In this document: one piece after another, positions 20,192-31,626 of the stretch
Numbering within the stretch: the stretch's first letter is position 1
Layout of the letters: every line of letters starts with the position of its first letter
NCBI GenBank assembly: GCA_947359465.1
Contig: OX375880.1
Location: forward strand, 16,004,120-16,068,119
Direction of reading: 5' to 3'
DNA length: 64,000 nt
Origin: Metellina segmentata
Taxonomy: Eukaryota > Arthropoda > Arachnida > Araneae > Tetragnathidae
Translations under genes and position numbers: made by a program
Notes under the pieces: model-generated
The model's database searches: none
Told to the model about the DNA's origin: nothing
What the model saw: the letters and a program-made list of their open reading frames with translations, nothing else

Positions 20192-21268
20192 TATTCCATG
20201 CGCTTACCCATACACAAACCCTGTAGAACGTGTTTTCTTATCCATGTCTACTTAATGCAGAAAAACAAACTTTAGATTTTAAAATTGGGGCTTGGAGTGG
20301 CTCTTTTAGGACTGTGTGCCAATCTTCATGGCTACAGATTGGTCTCAAATTTCGTATGGATTGGTCAAATGATGTAGATTTTTAAAGAGAATATACACAC
20401 ATCCTTTTATATGTTATAAGGTAATTCCGGGTGAGACGCCCCACCGGTAGAGATGCACCACGTGATGTAATTTTGAAAGTTTACGCTAGGTTGATCTACT
20501 AGTGACATGAATTTTTCAGTTAGATGTTGTTTTGGTGTGCTGTGAAAGTTTTGTTACACCATCTTTTGTTTTCTGCTATCACAACAACATTTCAAGTAAG
20601 TACCATGCTTTTTCTACTCAGTTATGAGATTGATGTTGTAGTAAGGCTGGCACTAGATCATTTGAATGGATTTTTTGTATGTGAGCATAAAAACCTGTAG
20701 TCAGGAGTTGATTAATCTACTTTAGGCAGTCTACCGCCATTTTTCCTGTCTTGTACTTCGGACAGTTGCCGAGGCATCTCTCCCATACCAAAAGGAAAGA
20801 CGCCCCACATAAAATCGGGTGAGATGCCCCACATGCATTTTCAGGGAGAGAGGCCTCATAGTTGTTTTAATTTAAATTAATATTTTTTAAATCATATTGT
20901 TTTTAAAGAATATCGTAATATTTGTAAATCGTTAAAATTTTTAACATAAAATTAAATTTATCGAAGCTATAAATTTAGATTATAATTTTATGAAATGAAA
21001 TTCAAGATATAATCTGAGGTTTGGTTAGCGAAGTAATAAATTTCTTGATATATTCCAAGTTACATATTATTGTGTAATTTTTTTGTTTTATAATTAATTA
21101 TAAGTCTTCAAATTTTGTTTTTGTTATGGTATAGTTGAAATTTTTGCATAATTTATTTTGTTTACTCTGAGTTAAAATAAAATTAAATTTAACTTAACAA
21201 TCAAAAATCTTTTTTTATTTTATAATATCCATCGTAAATTACCTTTTAGGTATTTAAACTTTTGGTTT

Positions 21269-21468
21269 NNNNNNNNNNNNNNNNNNNNNNNNNNNNNNNN
21301 NNNNNNNNNNNNNNNNNNNNNNNNNNNNNNNNNNNNNNNNNNNNNNNNNNNNNNNNNNNNNNNNNNNNNNNNNNNNNNNNNNNNNNNNNNNNNNNNNNNN
21401 NNNNNNNNNNNNNNNNNNNNNNNNNNNNNNNNNNNNNNNNNNNNNNNNNNNNNNNNNNNNNNNNNNNN
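21269..21468. other. Assembly gap, 200 N
   Basis: Exactly 200 N. The last ~158 bp before the gap (from about 21111) and the first ~155 bp after it (to about 21623) are the same sequence with roughly 10 percent differences. Confidence 0.99.
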
Positions 21469-21660
21469 ATTTTGTTTTTGTCATTGTATAGTTGAAATTT
21501 TTACATAATTTTTTTACTCTGAGTTACGTTAAAATCAAATTAAATTTAACTTAACAATCGAAAATCTTTTTTTTTATAATATCCATCGTAAATTACCTAT
21601 TAGGTTATTTAAACTTTTGGTTTGAAATTAATTAAATTTAACATTTCTTGATACAATGCT

Positions 21661-21937
21661 TCTTGTTTGTACCGAGAACACATCCAAGAAAAACAGATGA
21701 AATCCGCCAACAAACGTAACAAGGTATCAAAAAAGCTGATGGACAACCGAAGTGATCATACATGCAACTGCCTCGAATGTGAGGAAAACTATTATTCTAC
21801 TAAAGAATTGGTAGGATTGGATAAAATGTGTTAAGTGTACTAAATGGTTACATGAATCATGTACAATATACGGGGATCTGCGCAATATTTGCGGGGAAGG
21901 AAAAATTAGAGAGAACCAAAAGAAAACGCTTAATTGA
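21661..21937 (+). pseudogene. Zinc-finger C-terminus of a pogo-like transposase
   Basis: Translation gives a lysine-rich lead (SANKRNKVSKKLMDNRSDH) followed by CNCLECEENYYSTKELVG, then, after one frameshift near 21815, WIKCVKCTKWLHESC, a short loop, ICGEG, and a basic end with stop TGA at 21935-21937. The order C-x2-C ... W-x2-C-x2-C-x4-H-x2-C ... C is the PHD-like finger found at the C-terminus of some pogo/Tigger-group transposases in insects. No DDE core is visible upstream. The frameshift makes it a pseudogene. Family assignment is from recalled motif spacing. Confidence 0.65.
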
Positions 21938-22417
21938 ATATTTTCGAAATATTTTGTAATACTTTTATAGTACTTTTTAAACTAAAAATTTTGTAACTTT
22001 CTTACAAACTTAATTACTTTTTTAATTGTTTTAATGGGTTTTACTATAAATTTTGTTTGTTTTATTGGAAATGTGTTTTATTAAAAACTTTTTACATCTT
22101 GTCGATGGTTGTTAAATATTTCAAGACTTTATAAATTAATGCTAAGGTAATATTTTCTTTTCAAATCACTTACTTTTAATATGTTATATACATTTAAAAC
22201 CTTTTATATTTAAAAATAACTGAATTTTACAGGTAGTGTTGTCACAATTTTATCTTTTTTCTACAGAAAATTTACAATATAGTACGAAACAAGTACTCAG
22301 TATAAAAAACAATAAGTATCAAGAATTGCCACAAATTTTTGTTTTTATTGTTAATGCCCAATTTATTTTATAACGTCTTTTCCTTAAGTGGGGCATCTGT
22401 ACCGGACTTACCTTATA

Positions 22418-23249
22418 GATAATAAAGTCGCTTCAAAATTTAAAAATAAATAAATAAAACGCTTAAAATCAAGGTATTTAAATGTCTATCCTGTGGAGCG
22501 GAATCTTTTTGTGTGCGTTTTACATGTTACTTAAAAACTTAGAGAAGCTTTTCAGAACGACGCGATTCAACTTTCCCCCACAATACTACAAGCGTGCGCA
22601 TTAGTGTAACTGGTCCTATCGTTTTATAAGAGGGTTACTTGAACTGACTCCGAGCGCCATAATAAAAATTCTACCGGGGTTTTTCGAACTCCATTGTGTT
22701 CGAGAACGGATTCCATTCAGGGGGTTCTTTCGAATTCAGATCCGATGACCAATCCATTTAACGATTCGAGTGTTAGATGGGGATTACGGAACAAAAAAGG
22801 AATTGTTCGACAGTGGGGGTGGGAGGGGGGTCCTGTGTCGCAAGTCGCAACCATAGAAACGTCGACCTTTGTCGCGATTTGTCATCCCAACTGGATACGC
22901 CACTTCACTTCGCTCGCACTATCGAGGTTGCCATGGCGACTGCGCCCCACCGAAAACTTGAGAGAGCTGTTAGGTAACAGGGAAGATCTTTTTTGTTAAT
23001 CCTGTGCTTCAGTGAGCTCTCACTCTTTCACGATCGCTGTACGCTGTTTTCATGGTTTATTTGCCCCCGCGACCTTAATTTTATGATCTGCCCCACCAAC
23101 AGCGACCCATATTTTGGAACATAAATCGAATGAAGACTTATTTGAACACCGTTCGAATTCGATCAGATGATATCCTATTCAAATTTATACAAAGAACATT
23201 TACCCCTGAAGAAATCAAATCTAAATACATAAAGCAGAGTTGATATCTG
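22418..23249. other. Unassigned region
   Basis: No gene recognised. 22690-23000 is GC-richer with a 101-codon frame lacking a domain signature. Confidence 0.4.
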
Positions 23250-24090
23250 TCTGTTCTCTTTACAAATCCACACCGTTTGACTAATACACGTCAAGTTTGG
23301 TACACTTATTCTTTAGAACCTTGCGGGTAACGTAGGTTGCATATCAACCCCCTTTTTATTTGTCTTGGGGTCTATAGAGAGAGGATCAAACCAACTCAAA
23401 ATCCCCATAGGAATAACATTAAATATTTTTGCGATCACTGTCATACCAATTCACACCATATTTGAAACATTTTTATAGAATCATGGAGGAGACGTAGACT
23501 GGATATTAAACCTCTTTCTATTTGTCTTGAGTGTGCAGAGAGGCTGAAAACCAATTAAGAACCCCATAGGAATAACATTAAATATTTTTCTCTTCACTGT
23601 CATACCAATTCACACCAAATTGGATACATTCTTGTAGAATCATACAGGAGACGTAGACTAGGTATTAAGCATTTTTCTATTTGTCCTGGGCCGACCAACC
23701 GGTATAGTGGTTAAGGTGTTAGCCTCTAGATAGGAAGGTTCCTGGTTCGAATCCGGGTTCCGAAATGGATGTTTGTAAGCGTATGGTGTAGAGGCGGCTG
23801 GTGCACCTTAAATCTGTCGTGGCCGAAAGTCCTCACGTTGGGTTGGCGTGGAAGTTTGGAGAGTGGGGTGCCAGCTCAGGTGTTGCTTCGTAATCTGACC
23901 GTGGTTAAAAATTACGAGGTGTTGTCCTCAGATCTTTCCCTTAAGAGATTGATCCCGGACCGTCGTTAATAGGCCGTTGTGTTGCTCTAGTGCGACGTTA
24001 ACTAAAATTACCATTACCATTTCTATTTGTCCTGGAGTCTATAGAAGGGCTGAAAACAATTTTAAATCCCCATAGGTTGATTGGTTTAGG
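23250..24090. repeat. 160-bp satellite, about 3-4 units, split by a SINE
   Basis: Blocks ccccataggaataacattaa (23403, 23562; partial at 24068) and tatttgtcttgggg-like (23358, 23519, 23678) recur every 159-160 bp once the S1 copy at 23690-24019 is removed. Confidence 0.8.
23690..24019 (+). repeat. SINE S1 with 16-bp target duplication
   Basis: Full-length S1. The flanks tttctatttgtcctgg at 23674-23689 and 24020-24035 are identical, a 16-bp target duplication. The host is a satellite unit whose uninterrupted neighbours show the pre-insertion sequence. Confidence 0.92.
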
Positions 24091-24569
24091 GCTTTATAAT
24101 GGCCGTATTTAACCAAGCTGCGCTAAAAATCCCCGCAGGAAAACATTGAGTGATATTGCGATTAACTACAAACAATTCAACCAGGTAATGAAGCGAGTTC
24201 CTTATGATAGTTGTGGTACACAAACTCGCACACGTTTAATGCATTTTTAATACTTGTGTACAAATTAGTACATAAAGTTGCTGAAGTAAAAATTAAAGTG
24301 TACTAATAAAACAATGCATTATCACCTCTTACACAAATTTAGTGAAAATACATTGTATTTTAACTGGTCGCGGTAACCCGGTTGGTTGGTTTCGTGGGGT
24401 TTCATGGCGCAGGGCCATATTTGGGCATGTTACGCCAGACACAAGACATACAATATCAAGTAATAGACATACACACAATGAAAGTTTTGCTGACACAGAA
24501 GAATTAAATATACCCAAGATGGAATGCATCGATTATCAATAGGAAGGTTGCATTTTTGAAATTAGGTCC
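24091..24569. other. Unassigned region
   Basis: No gene seen. Near 24410-24445 lies the inverse of the dispersed ccagacac / gcccaaatatggcc motif also found near 34700. Confidence 0.4.
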
Positions 24570-24800
24570 AATCAAAGACCGTCGTGTTCGCGGGGGCTGA
24601 TGCACGTAAAATCTATCGTGGCCTCGAATGTACCTGCGTTGGCGTGGTGTTCAAGTTTGTAGAGTTTGGTGCCATCTCAAGTGTTATCACCTGACTATGG
24701 TTCAAGATTGCGAGGCGGTGTTCTTGAATCTTTCCCTTCGGGATGGATCCCGCACCGTCGCCGATTGCCCGTTGTGTTGCTCCAGCGGGCCGTTAACTAA
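24570..24800 (+). repeat. SINE S2-like, headless
   Basis: gggggctgatgcacgtaaaa, cgtggcctcgaatgtacc, body caagtttgtagagtttggtg and end gttaactaactacctacg, the S2-type TACC tail. Confidence 0.7.
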
Positions 24801-24838
24801 CTACCTACGCAGAAGAAATCATATCCTTCCCATTTGCG

Positions 24839-25171
24839 CCGACCAACCGGTATAGTGGTTAAACTGTTAGCCTCTGAATCGGAAGGTTCCAGGTTCAAAT
24901 CCGGGTCCAGGCATAGATGTTTGTAAGTGTATGGTGTAGAGGCGGCTGGTGCACCTTAAATCTGTCGTGGCCGAAAGACCTCACGTAAGGTTGGTGTGGA
25001 AGTTTGGAGAGTGGGGTGCCAGCTCAGGTGTTGCCTCGTCATCTGACCGTGGTTCAAAATTACGAGGTCTTGTCCTCGGATCTTTCCCTTAAGGGACTGA
25101 TCCCGGACCGTCGTCAATAGCCCGTTGTGTTGCTCTAGTACGACGTTAACTAAAAAAAATTACCAAATTAC
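24839..25171 (+). repeat. SINE S1, full length, with target duplication
   Basis: Complete head with intact A- and B-box-like elements (ggttcaaatcc variant), body and tail. Flanks ccttcccatttgc occur on both sides (about 24825 and 25171), a 13-bp target duplication. Confidence 0.9.
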
Positions 25172-25742
25172 CTTCCCATTTGCGGAAATTGTAATATGAA
25201 TCCATCCACCCCTATTCATCTTCTGTCCTGCTTTGGCTTGAAAATACTTTTTAATGTTTTTGGTCTCATGGATCTGGTCTAGTATATTGTCTAGACCAGT
25301 TAAGATTAGTGACAACAACAACATATATTTTAAATAATTACACACAAATCATTATAAAGTAAGTACAGTAAAAATTAAAGAGTGCTAACAACAATACATT
25401 ATCGCTGAATAAACAAATATAACGAAGCGCCCTCTGAAGATTGAATCGGTTTTGATATTTGCTTATTACTACACATAAGAATGACTGTATATACACCTTT
25501 TCAGTAAACGGTCTATGTCTTCAAAAGAATAAATAGCTCAAAAATATTAGTCTGTTTCTCTGAATAAATTTATTTGCGAAAACAAGAAAGCACATAACAA
25601 AGATATTCCAATTATTAAAAATATCCATCTCGCTGCTATAAATTCTGAAAGACAAGCGCAGTTGCCTGGCAACCAACGGGAAAGAGTTTTGTTATGTGGC
25701 CGTACAGTAGTAATTCATCTTCTAATTTATAATTGTAATTTT
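25172..25742. other. Unassigned AT-rich region
   Basis: Nothing recognised. Confidence 0.4.
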
Positions 25743-26030
25743 TAATTAACGTCATACTAGAGCAACAAAACGGGCTATTGACGACGGCCCAGGATCAATA
25801 CCCTAAGGAAATGATCCGAGGACAACACCATGTCATTTTGAATCACGATCAGATGACGAGTCAACAACTGTACTGGCACGCCACTCTCCAAACTTCCACA
25901 CCAACCCAACGTGAGGACTTTCGACCACGACAGATTAACGGGGCTCCAACCGCCTCTACACGTACGCTTACTAACCATTCATGCACTTTCTCTGATTCGA
26001 ACCAAGAATCTTCCTATCTAGAGGATAACA
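25743..26030 (-). repeat. SINE S1, minus strand
   Basis: Reverse complement of S1 from tail (ttaattaacgtcatactaga) through body to the head region near gaatcttcctatctagagg. Confidence 0.85.
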
Positions 26031-26619
26031 CATCAACCATTATCAGTTCATCAGCTTCTTCTAATCTGAGCGCCCACATAACTTTCATTTATATAAAGTT
26101 CGTCTCACAACGAGGTATATCACAAATCTAATTCTTTCACCCTTTCACTTCAAGTGTATTTTTGTTTATTTCTCGAGCATTTTTCCAGATCTGTTTAATT
26201 TTTAATTTCACGGTCTATTTAATTTTTACCATGCGTGTATAAGTGCTACCAGCGCACTTGTGTTTTATATTGTTTTGATTAAACACCCGCAAATTAGGAT
26301 TTTAGTGAATGTATTTTTAACTATGCTCGTGCAAACTGTAACCATGTTGTGGAATGGGGTAGAAAATTAATTTGGAACGTGGAAGAATTGATAAGGTGTG
26401 TAAAAGAGTTTATCTGCGTTCTTCGTAGTTCTGTATCATCCTTAGTTGTTAATAACTGTTCTAAATTTTTGTTCGGTTCCATGTTTACGATTAAAAGGCC
26501 AATCTACAAATATTTAATGCAATTTTACTCATAATTTTACTTTTCAAAAAATGATTTCTCCAGGTAACAGATATTTTTTCGAATTAGACTCGCATCACCA
26601 CATTATTTCCTGACCTTTA
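26031..26619. other. Unassigned AT-rich region
   Basis: Nothing recognised apart from chance short frames. Confidence 0.4.
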
Positions 26620-28015
26620 AATGGTGGCAGCGGTGAGATTCATTCAATGTCCCGACGTAAATGGTGGCAGTGGTTTGATTCATTCAATATCCCGACGTAA
26701 ATGGTGGAATTCATTCAGTGTTCCTACATAAGTGGTGGCAGCGGTGGGATTCATTCAATGCCCATACGTAAAAGGTGGCAGTGGTGTTATTCATTCAATG
26801 TCGTGACACAAATGGTGGCAGCGTCGTGGTTTATTCAATGTCTCGACGTCATTGAAGACAGAGGTGGAATGCATTCAATGTTTTTACACATGATTGATTA
26901 CAGAGGTGGAATTCAGTCAATATGCTAATATAAGTGGTAGCAGCAGTGAGTTTCATTCAATGTACCGACATAGATAGTGGCGGTGGTGATATTCATTCAA
27001 TATCCCGACATGAATAGTAGCAGTGGTGGGATTCATTCAGTGTTAAATGTCCCAACGTAAATGGTGGAACAGATGAAATACACTCAGTGCAAAATATCCC
27101 AACGAAACTGATGGTAGAGGTGGGATTCATACGATATATCCCAACAAAATTCGTGGCAGCAGTGGCATTCATTCAAAGTCCTTACATAAATGGTAGCCGC
27201 GGTGAGATTAATGCAATGCCCAGACGTAAATGGTGGCAGTATCGTGGTTCATTTAATGTCCTGACATAAATGGCGGCAACGGTTGGATTCATTCAATGTA
27301 CCAACGTCATTGACGGCAGCTGTAGAATGCAATCAATGTCATTACATTTGAATGATTGCAGAGGTGGAATTCAATCAATATCCAAATATAAATAGTAGCA
27401 GCAGTGAGATTCATTCAATGTACCGACATAGGTAGTGGCGGTGGTGGGATTCAATCAATATCCCGACATAAATGGTGGCAGTAGTGTTATTCATTCAGTG
27501 TTAAATGTCCCTACGTAAATGGTGGTAAAGCTGAGATACACTCTGTGCGAAATATCCCTACGAAAATTGTGGTAGAGGTGGGATTCATTCAATATCTCGA
27601 CAGATTGTGTGATAGAGGTGGGATTCATTCAATATCTCGACAGAAATTGTGGTAGAGGTGGGATTCATTCAATATCACAACCAAAATGGTGGCGGTAGTG
27701 GAATTCATTCAATGTCCTTACATAAATGGTGGCAGCGGTGGGATTCATTCAATGTCAATACATAAATGGTGGCAGCGGTGGGATTCATTCAATGTCGAGA
27801 CATAAATGATGGCAGTATCGGGATTCAATCAATGTCCCGAGGTCATTGACGGCACCCGGGGAACTCATTCTATATCTTGGTATAAATGGTGTAATCGATG
27901 GGATTCATTCAGTGTTAAATGTCTCAACATAAATGGTGGCAGCGGTGGGATTCATTTAATGGCATGACGTAAATGGTGGCAGCGATCGGGTTCATTCATG
28001 CCCCGACTGCGTATA
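26620..28015. repeat. 40-bp minisatellite, about 35 units
   Basis: Degenerate tandem unit of about 40 bp with core gtgggattcattcaatgtcc and taaatggtggcagc. Some units carry an inserted tgttaaatg. No coding role is evident. Confidence 0.85.
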
Positions 28016-28385
28016 TTTCAGTTTCCTCTGTCGCCACACGTTTAGTCATAAACTGGATAATTCCTCCTGCTGAGGTAAAAAAAAAACAGACTCGTCAAAT
28101 CAGTTTCGTCTGAGCACCCCGAACTTCGTTCTTCACGAGGGGTGGCCAGACGGTAGACGGGGTAGTTGGTCATGAATCAGAGCTCTCCAGCGTGCTTCAG
28201 GCGGCTTAACGCGCGGGGAAGTACGAATCCAGACTTCCGAAAAGACGAGGACTCAAAGGATCCCCTTATGTAATCCCGGATCAAGAGGACAGATCTCACT
28301 TGCGAAATGTCCTTTACGAGCAATCAATGCCGAGTCCTTTCCATCAGGAGGGTCACAGATGGCTTCTTTCCCTATTCTAAACGCG
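28016..28385. other. Unassigned region
   Basis: Nothing recognised. Confidence 0.4.
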
Positions 28386-28664
28386 GCAGACCGGTTGGAA
28401 GAGTAGTGGACCATCAACCGGAGGGTTGCGAGTTCAAATCCAACCCATAAAAAGAAGGGGGCTGGTTGCCGTTAAATCCGCGGTGACATCAAATGTTCTC
28501 GCGTCGGCGTGGTGTGGGAGAATGGGGTGTGTCAGAACAGGTGTTAATCTCGTCATCTGACCGTGGTTCAAAATGACGTTGTCCTCGTATATTTCTTGGT
28601 GATTGATCCCAATAGCCCGTTGTGTTGCTTCAGTACGACGTTAATTAAAATACTTACAAATATT
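28386..28664 (+). repeat. SINE S2, full length
   Basis: Head gaccggttggaagagtagtg with cggagggttgcgagttcaaa (B box with one change), then gggggctggttgccgttaaa, body and end ttgcttcagtacgacgttaa. Confidence 0.8.
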
Positions 28665-28687
28665 AAATTAAATCCTATTTGTGAATG

Positions 28688-29010
28688 ACGACCAACCGGT
28701 CTGGTGGTTAAGGTGTTAGCCTCTAGATCGAAAGGTTCCTGGTTCGAATCCGCGTCAGGGCATGTATATTTCTAAGCGTAAGTTGTAGAGGCGGGCTGGT
28801 TCACTTTAAATCTGTTGGGGCCTCACGTTGGGTTGGTGTGGAAGTTTGGAGAGTAGGGTGCCAGCTCGGGTGTTGCCTCGTCATCTGACCGTGGTTCAAA
28901 ATGACGTGTTGTTGTCCTTGTATCTTTCTCTTAGGGGATTGATCCCGGACCTTCGTCAACAGCGTTGTGTTGCTCTAGTACGACGTTAATTTAAAAAAAT
29001 ACCAATTACC
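28688..29010 (+). repeat. SINE S1 with short target duplication
   Basis: Head gaccaaccggtctggtggtt, perfect B box, full body, tail aataccaattacc. Flanks atttgtgaa match on both sides, a target duplication of about 9-10 bp. Confidence 0.85.
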
Positions 29011-29590
29011 CATTTGTGAACCTCGAGTTTTACTTATTCGCTCATTTTAGCGATAGCGGATGCATTCTGCTGAATCCATAATTATTTCGTTTTTCATTTT
29101 TCCCCATGGGGTTTGTTGTCTTTAGTTAACACTGGGGGCGCTCTATCGGGATACCCAAAGTATATTTAACTGCTGGCATTCCACTACTCTATTCTCCACC
29201 TCCACTTTTTTGAAGTTGTTATTCTTTGGTACTGGGGGAGGGGGGGGGCTTGGAATATAGCACTTGCGCCATAAAATCTAAAAGCAATCAACCACAAACG
29301 CACGCGTTCATCTGCCTTACATCATCCTAGACTCTGATTTCAACTTCATTTCTTGCATTTTGACGTAGAATAAGTCTTACTTTTTGAAACCGGGGTACTA
29401 TACGCTTGACTTTTGAGTGTCATGACAAAAGGGAATCACTGAAAGTTTAATAACTTGAAAAAAATATAGATGATAAGTAAATAAACGATATCTCGTTCCA
29501 AAGAGCATTGAACAAAGAATGTTATAAAAGCTCATGATCATGGACTGACGTCCTCAGCTGATGTAATCGCAGCGCAAATTTGAGTCCCGA
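29011..29590. other. Unassigned, possible old dispersed repeat
   Basis: 29090-29290 (ggggtttgttgtcttt, tcgggatacccaaagt, cattccactactct) resembles 31465-31615. May be a degraded transposon family. The left end of the mariner relic at 29593 could lie here, but I could not place it. Confidence 0.45.
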
Positions 29591-29592
29591 AA

Positions 29593-30027
29593 ATGCTCGA
29601 AAATCAGGAACATATTTTATCGCCAATTTTTCTGAATGAAATACCATCGCTTTACCCACAGTGCCATCAATCTGTGGAACTCCATCAAGACAAAGCTAGT
29701 AGTCACACATCAAAATCCACTGTAAATTTCCTAAAAGAAAGGGAACAAAAAACCGGTATCAAGGCCATAACCCTTCACTGATATCCCTAAATCTCCCGAT
29801 GGATCACCTATGGATTTTTATGCTTTCGGACTTTTAAAATCTGCATTATCCAAACGTCGTCCCACAACTCTTACAGGACTCTGGAAAGCTGTTCAGGAGG
29901 AATGGGATGGAATACCTCTTCTGACACTTCAAAAGGCATTATTATCCTGGAAATTACGGTGTCGTAAGATAGTTCAGAATAAGGGCTATCAAATAGAACA
30001 TTTAAAACACAAGAATTTTATGTAATT
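29593..30027 (+). pseudogene. Tc1/mariner-type transposase 3' half, frameshifted
   Basis: First frame (29593-29781) contains VELHQDKASSHTSKSTVNFL, with the second catalytic aspartate in HQD. After one frameshift near 29778 the sequence continues IPKSPDGSPMDFYAFGLLKS, holding the third acidic residue region (SPD..PMD), then RRPTTLTGLWKAVQEEWDGI and a C-terminal KLRCRKIVQNKGYQIEHL, stop at 30023-30025. This matches the C-terminal half of a transposase family widespread in arthropod genomes. The DNA-binding domain and first catalytic aspartate are missing. Confidence 0.85.
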
Positions 30028-30293
30028 TAGTTTTGTGAATACAATATACATTGCCTAAAAAATGTGTGAACAGCCTCTGTAATAGAGTGATAGATTTCAA
30101 CCCATGGAGGTCGGTAATGAGTCGCAGCCTTCAACATCAACAGTCAGTGTACCAATTGTGATACATGTGCAGAGCGATGAATATTTGATACGTGAAATTA
30201 AAGCAGAGTGTAGTACTAATTTCTTTCACATTCATTCACCATATGGCCTCACTGTCGTATTCTACGCTTTAAACCTAGACGGAAGAAGAACTT

Positions 30294-30335
30294 AAACCGG
30301 ACGGTCGTGTCCTGACACAGCCCGTCCGGTTTTTT
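30294..30335 (+). other. Perfect stem-loop followed by a T run
   Basis: Arms aaaccggacgg (30294-30304) and ccgtccggttt (30322-30332) pair perfectly. An inner stem gtgtc/gacac closes the loop, and T's run to 30335. It looks like a bacterial intrinsic terminator, but the setting is eukaryotic. Confidence 0.75.
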
Positions 30336-30463
30336 GATGAAGTCAATACCTGAACTTCGAATCATATATGTTAAGTACTTTTATGTGAAGTACCTTAGTC
30401 TAGTTGAACTGTATTCTAGTCAGTCTTGTGTTTGGCGCAGCTTGTCCTTTGTACAGCCTAAAC

Positions 30464-30616
30464 CAGGCCTCGAAATATATTTTTTAATACAGGTGCACAA
30501 GGTGCACCTAAGGTTTTAAATTAGGTGCACAGGTGCGCCTAGCGGGAAAAAATTAGGTGCACAATTTTATTTTCATGTGCACAGTGCAACTGTGCACCCG
30601 GGTATTTCGAGCCCTG
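30464..30616. mobile_element. hAT-type MITE, 153 bp
   Basis: Ends caggcctcgaaata and, inverted, cagggctcgaaata, bounded by a perfect 8-bp target duplication GCCTAAAC (30456-30463 and 30617-30624). The CAGG start plus 8-bp duplication is the hAT signature. The interior is built of aggtgcac/gtgcacct repeats able to fold. Confidence 0.88.
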
Positions 30617-30624
30617 GCCTAAAC

Positions 30625-31626
30625 CAAACATTGCAAAGTTTTTTGTTTCTCTTTAAGCTATGTTTTGCATAGACAATCACGAAATAGAAATTTTTTGGAA
30701 AGATACTATTAATTTGAAAAATTTTAAACATGATATACAAAACAGAAATCATAAATATACCACAAACTAGATTATATACGCATTGGGGATCCTTTGAAGA
30801 AGAGCATTCGTGTTTGAAACACTACTGCAACTGTGCTTCACTGCGTGAAGTGTAACCCTAAGGAAAAAGTACTTTTACAGAAATAACTCCTGAGATGAAG
30901 ATTTTCTCTATTTTCTTAACTGGGTGGCTTTTTCATGTTTAACCATTTGCAACAAAGAAGAACACTACAAAGACTCTTTTTAATTTTGTATTTTATTATG
31001 GTTATTGAAAATTATGAAAACTTATTTACGATCCTTCTAGCAATTTTATCGCTTTCTATGATAATTTTATATTCACTAAAAAATATTCACTTTTATATTC
31101 ATAAAAAAATTTTATTCATCAAAAAACAGCAGAATTTCTTGACTTATAGTGATTTAAATGACCAAAACGGCTGGATATTTGAGTGTGCACTAAACTCTAT
31201 AATGAGACTCTGGAATTGTGTTAGGTGTAACTCGAACCGATTCAGTCTTTAGTCACGCGATAATGTAATTAAACTTTGTTTCATGATGGAGCACGTGAAT
31301 TATAAAAACTTACATATGTACGAATAGAAATCTTTTTTTAAATAACATATCAGTGCCGGTTCGATTCCTTCATGCATCCTAGATGTATTTCGCCCTTATC
31401 TCTTCGTTAGACACACCTTTAACGTACGAGTTTCAGTCATCCAAGGTACTTAGTGATCTAATCTTTTCCCACGGGGTTTGCTGTCTTTCGTAAACACGAA
31501 CGTCGAACTCCCAAGATACCCAAGCGCTCCGTTTTTGCTTTCATACCACTACTCTGTTACTTGACGTTATCGTGTGTTCGGCGCAGTTTGGCCCAAAATA
31601 GCCCTTAAAGCTCCAAACCTATCCTC
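30625..31626. other. Unassigned AT-rich region
   Basis: A 105-codon frame at 30935-31252 is hydrophobic and AT-driven, with no recognised domain. Confidence 0.4.

Larger units (their letters stand above)
20419..22413 (+). mobile_element. pogo-like DNA transposon with zinc-finger tail, broken by gap
   Basis: Inverted ends aggtaattccgggtgagacg (left) and, inverted, aggtaagtccggtacagatg (right), both continuing to ccccac, flanked by TATA (20415-20418 and 22414-22417), which contains the TA target. Subterminal repeats of the form gggtgaga(c/t)gccccac occur at 20429, 20795 and 20816. The only recognisable coding remnant is a C-terminal zinc finger (21661-21937). A 200-N gap lies inside, so the true length is unknown. 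Confidence 0.75.

Noticed and set aside
21254..21495. Open frames across 21254-21495
   Set aside because: They consist of undetermined bases in the gap.
30294..30335. Bacterial intrinsic terminator or bacterial contamination
   Set aside because: The surrounding sequence has a mariner relic, a hAT MITE and no bacterial genes.
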